From an uncultured Clostridia bacterium (lineage in GTDB: Bacteria > Bacillota > Clostridia > Oscillospirales > Ruminococcaceae): a stretch of DNA of 5,272 bases. The DNA is taken from NCBI GenBank assembly GCA_937894185.1, contig CALCSA010000317.1, positions 1 to 5,272 of the forward strand, written 5' to 3'. A program made the position numbers and the translations under genes. Positions 5,244 to 5,272 of the stretch are shown here, in pieces; position 1 is the stretch's first letter; every line of letters starts with the position of its first letter. The notes beneath the pieces were generated by a model. It saw nothing but the letters and a program-made list of their open reading frames with translations. It was not told where the DNA came from and made no database searches.

Positions 5244-5272
5244 ATGAAAGTATCGCAAAAGGTCTCGAAAAA
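5244..5272 (+). CDS. Possible start of a divergent gene (partial, runs off the right edge)
   Basis: An ATG at 5244 opens a frame that stays open to the window end and reads MKVSQKVSK. The Shine-Dalgarno is weak (only GGT just upstream). A basic, polar N-terminus facing away from an uptake operon would suit a local regulator such as a GntR or LacI family protein, but nine residues cannot establish a family. It could equally be noncoding. Confidence 0.3.

Noticed and set aside
5233..5260. A catabolite-response (cre-like) site near the right edge
   Set aside because: TTTGCGATACTTTCAT on the minus strand has only partial resemblance and wrong spacing to the cre consensus.
1..5272. tRNA, rRNA, CRISPR array, insertion sequence, riboswitch or prophage elements
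   Set aside because: No cloverleaf, spaced repeat array, transposase, terminal inverted repeats or recognised riboswitch core was seen in any gap; the noncoding stretches are all under 250 bases and are accounted for by control signals.

Overview
The window holds one nearly complete minus-strand operon for uptake and breakdown of glycerophosphodiesters or sn-glycerol 3-phosphate (G3P). It has a consensus promoter at one end and an intrinsic terminator at the other. The organism looks like a Gram-positive member of the Clostridia. Reasons are the lipoprotein-type binding protein with a long Ser/Ala/Pro/Thr linker, strong AGGAGG-type ribosome binding sites, GC-rich genes next to a very AT-rich promoter region, and an ABC importer without its own ATPase gene. 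An Oscillospiraceae-like gut anaerobe would fit, but that placement is inference.

Layout in transcription order (right to left). A sigma-A type promoter (5172-5201) with perfect -35 and -10 boxes sits in an AT-rich region with several short palindromes. It drives five genes: (1) a TIM-barrel sugar phosphate isomerase/epimerase-like protein (4273-5079); (2) a cytoplasmic glycerophosphodiester phosphodiesterase, UgpQ type (3478-4233); (3) the permease UgpA (2597-3481); (4) the permease UgpE (1776-2600); (5) the solute-binding lipoprotein UgpB (319-1728). Genes 2/3 and 3/4 overlap by ATGA. A perfect 8-bp dyad over the ugpE stop codon and a TATAAT box lie just before ugpB and may adjust its expression separately. 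A 19-bp stem followed by a T-rich tract (222-284) ends the operon.

Downstream, on the same strand, is the first part of another gene (1-107 and beyond the window edge). Its N-terminus resembles the PrpR N-terminal sensor domain, and it has its own candidate promoter (147-174). At the right edge a possible divergent gene begins at 5244, but only nine full codons are visible.

How the genes work together (inference from families): UgpB captures the ligand outside the cell, and UgpA/UgpE import it using an ATPase encoded elsewhere. The phosphodiesterase then cuts it inside the cell to G3P plus an alcohol, and the TIM-barrel protein may act on the released sugar or polyol. Most of the window is a recognisable nutrient-uptake operon. 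The points that deserve attention are the added TIM-barrel enzyme, the changed residues in the UgpB pocket, the absent ATPase, the binding-protein gene placed last, and the palindrome-rich control region.
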